Shown here piece by piece: positions 15,502 through 16,994 of a DNA stretch of 16,994 nt. Position 1 is the stretch's first letter. Each line of letters opens with the position of its first letter. Made by a program: the position numbers and the translations under genes. The stretch lies in the NCBI GenBank assembly GCA_026785865.1, contig JAJAZG010000398.1, forward strand, positions 1 through 16,994. The letters run 5' to 3'. The notes beneath the pieces were generated by a model. The model had not been told where the DNA came from and did not search any database. It saw only the letters and a program-made list of their open reading frames with translations. The stretch is from Pseudanabaena sp. CAN_BIN31. GTDB taxonomy: Bacteria > Cyanobacteriota > Cyanobacteriia > Pseudanabaenales > Pseudanabaenaceae.

Positions 15502-15550
15502 ATTTTTTCAAAAATATTCTCAAATTAACTAATTTCAAAATTTATTAACT

Positions 15551-16828
15551 TTAAATCATGTCATATAAATTTTTATATGCAGTTCTTCCTAAACTGATTT
15601 GGTGCTCGGCAGCAGCTAAGAGTTGAAGTCTCAATTGTTCGGAATCATTCCAAGATTGAAAAATTGCAGCTAATAGATTTTCTTTTAGTTGTTGGTTATT
15701 CATAAAAATGACTTGACAGCCAACTCCAAATTGATCAGCTAATCCCAAAAACTTATCAGCATAGTATTCAGATTTTGCCAGACAAACAACAGGAATTCCT
15801 TGAGCCAATGCGAATACCCCAGCATGATAGCTTCCTGTAACAACAACCCTACAAAGTCCGATTTGCTCAATAACTTTATGTGGCGTATCAATCAATTGTC
15901 CACCATCAGAAGCATCATCATAACCTTTGAGGAGTTCACGAATTGCCATACTGTCAGACAATTCTTTTCCTTCAGCTTTTAATGAAATGGGAACTGGTAT
16001 AAGTGGTGCAGATAGAGATTTAGCCGCATCCTGTAAAGTTGTTCGGACAGTTTCAATTAAATCAGCGTCGATGTTTGCATAGTTAGCAATTCTCAAGTTT
16101 ATACCAATACCATCACCAGTATTAGGATTACGTTTTTGATATGACATCTCAATCGCATCGTCACCCGTGACAATAAAACGATCTGAGGAGATATTAAAAG
16201 ATTTGAGAATAGGAATTCCAGATCGTTGCTCGCGCAAAGAAATTAACTTTGCCTTGGGAAGAACTGCTCTAGCTTTAGCACGCAAGTCAGGATCTCTCAA
16301 AGGTCCTAATCCCTGACCAAACATTGCTATTGGCTTACCGATACTATTTGCCAGATCAAGAGTGTCTAACACACCACTAGCATGGTATTTAAATGAATCG
16401 GTGATGTATCCACCACCGCACGCAATAACCAAGTCAGCTTCATGAAATGCCTCCATAAAAACTTGAAAGTCACTTGCTAGTTCAGAAGAATTTCCTTTCA
16501 ATTTCAATTTCAATTCAATGAAAGATCTTACTATTTCTGGAGATTGTCTACGAAGGTGATCTTCCCAATTAGACCATAGTTGAACAAAACCTCGGCTGGG
16601 TATTTTATAGGCAGGAGAAACGAGGGTAGAAAGCCAAGTATTTCGTCCAGATGGCAACAGAGGTGTAGTATTTGGACAATATTTAGCCAGTTTTTCTGGT
16701 GAAGTAGTAAACACTTGAATAGAGGGATTCGACCACAATCCACACAGTCTTTGAATGGCAACTTGTAGCATTGCCAAATCTCCAATATTTAGTACAGGAT
16801 AACCACCGTGGTCAATAAGAATTTTCAT
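15551..16828 (-). CDS. Polysaccharide pyruvyl transferase family protein
   Basis: A 425-residue member of the polysaccharide pyruvyl transferase family (PF04230, CsaB-like), which adds ketal-linked pyruvate from phosphoenolpyruvate to glycan sugars, giving them negative charge. Seen: MKILIDHGGYPVLNIGDLAM (1-20, the N-GD-A motif), ADLVIACGGGYITDS (131-145), FGQGLGPLRDP (170-180), ISLREQRS (196-203), and TGSYHAGVFALAQGIPVV (331-348, with H335 as the conserved basic/His site). ATG 16826-16828 is preferred. A 25-codon upstream extension to a TTG at 16903 would run into the IS end and overlap the transposase stop, and adds residues unlike the family. No strong ribosome binding site is visible. The IS end lies about 29 bases upstream, so its native promoter may have been displaced. 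Some family members are not true pyruvyl transferases. Confidence 0.87.
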   Translation of the reverse strand: MKILIDHGGYPVLNIGDLAMLQVAIQRLCGLWSNPSIQVFTTSPEKLAKYCPNTTPLLPSGRNTWLSTLVSPAYKIPSRGFVQLWSNWEDHLRRQSPEIVRSFIELKLKLKGNSSELASDFQVFMEAFHEADLVIACGGGYITDSFKYHASGVLDTLDLANSIGKPIAMFGQGLGPLRDPDLRAKARAVLPKAKLISLREQRSGIPILKSFNISSDRFIVTGDDAIEMSYQKRNPNTGDGIGINLRIANYANIDADLIETVRTTLQDAAKSLSAPLIPVPISLKAEGKELSDSMAIRELLKGYDDASDGGQLIDTPHKVIEQIGLCRVVVTGSYHAGVFALAQGIPVVCLAKSEYYADKFLGLADQFGVGCQVIFMNNQQLKENLLAAIFQSWNDSEQLRLQLLAAAEHQISLGRTAYKNLYDMI

Positions 16829-16856
16829 TATAGATGATAAATATCCGTAAATTATC

Positions 16857-16994
16857 GGGTCTTCTGAGTTTAAGGTGATAAGAGATGTTAATGAGAAAGG
16901 CAAGCTAAAAGTCTAGAGCGAAAATTAACAAAATTTACAAACCCATAAGCCTGACGCTTGATCAACTTAATTCGATTATTAATACCCTCCATGA
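16857..16994 (-). mobile_element. End of an ISL3-family insertion sequence, running off the window
   Basis: Between the transposase stop (16888) and the pyruvyl transferase start lies GGGTCTTCTGAGTTTAAGG (16857-16875), whose GGxTCTT start resembles ISL3-family terminal repeats. I take 16857 as the IS end. The opposite end and the target duplication are outside the window, so the boundary is inferred. The element sits upstream of the whole glycan operon. Confidence 0.6.
16888..16994 (-). CDS. ISL3-family transposase, C-terminal end (partial)
   Basis: The frame enters at the right edge and reads MEGINNRIKLIKRQAYGF, then NFRSRLLACLSH and a TAA at 16888-16890. The string EGxNNxIKxIKRxAYGFxNF with a final LLAC is the signature tail of ISL3 (IS204/IS1001/IS1165-type) DDE transposases; the E is the last acidic residue of the DDE triad. 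Only about 35 residues are inside the window, so whether the gene is intact cannot be judged. Confidence 0.85.
   Translation of the reverse strand, partial: MEGINNRIKLIKRQAYGFVNFVNFRSRLLACLSH

Noticed and set aside
16829..16903. N-terminal extension of the pyruvyl transferase from TTG 16903
   Set aside because: It runs through the probable IS end and overlaps the transposase stop. The ATG at 16828 begins exactly at the conserved MKILIDHGG start.

Overview
The window comes from a cyanobacterium. The HIP1 octamer GCGATCGC occurs close to 20 times in 17 kb, and a DUF3095 remnant and several cyanobacterial-type glycosyltransferases are present. A filamentous or Pseudanabaena-like genome is a reasonable guess, but the sequence alone does not fix the genus. 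Every gene, intact or broken, is on the minus strand, so the locus reads from right to left. No tRNA, rRNA or CRISPR array was seen.

The window is a surface-polysaccharide (O-antigen or exopolysaccharide type) gene cluster. In transcription order it runs: the C-terminus of an ISL3-type transposase (right edge); a polysaccharide pyruvyl transferase; a GT2 glycosyltransferase; a CDP-paratose-2-epimerase-like sugar epimerase; a GT4-like transferase; a methyltransferase; a GT4; a 331-bp gap with a long hairpin; an XAT-type hexapeptide acyltransferase; a graveyard of GT2 and GT4 fragments holding a MITE; an intact GT2; a methyltransferase; a broken HTH gene; a glycosyltransferase-methyltransferase fusion with a premature stop; a GT4; a Wzy/O-antigen-ligase-like membrane protein; a GT4; and a truncated DUF3095 gene. 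Sugars would be activated elsewhere, modified here (epimerisation, pyruvylation, acetylation, methylation), joined by the transferases, and polymerised or ligated by the membrane protein. No flippase, chain-length regulator or initiating transferase is visible, so the cluster must extend beyond the window or rely on other loci.

The most notable feature is decay and rearrangement in the middle (about 6.1 to 9.2 kb) and at both ends. Two neighbouring genes each carry one clean in-frame TAA inside a conserved motif: GVGD-stop-ALNLA in the glycosyltransferase and RNWE-stop-GKRSP in the HTH protein. A GT2 gene start is joined at a short microhomology to the tail of a GT4 gene. That GT2 start is itself split by a 103-bp MITE with 14-bp inverted ends and a TA target duplication, and removing the MITE restores the reading frame. 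A 34-bp fossil of a glycosyltransferase N-terminus lies upstream of the HTH gene. The left-hand genes are rich in HIP1 and the right-hand ones are poorer, which fits a mosaic locus assembled from pieces of different age. I found no convincing new defence or regulatory system. The interest is in how a glycan locus is shuffled and pruned.
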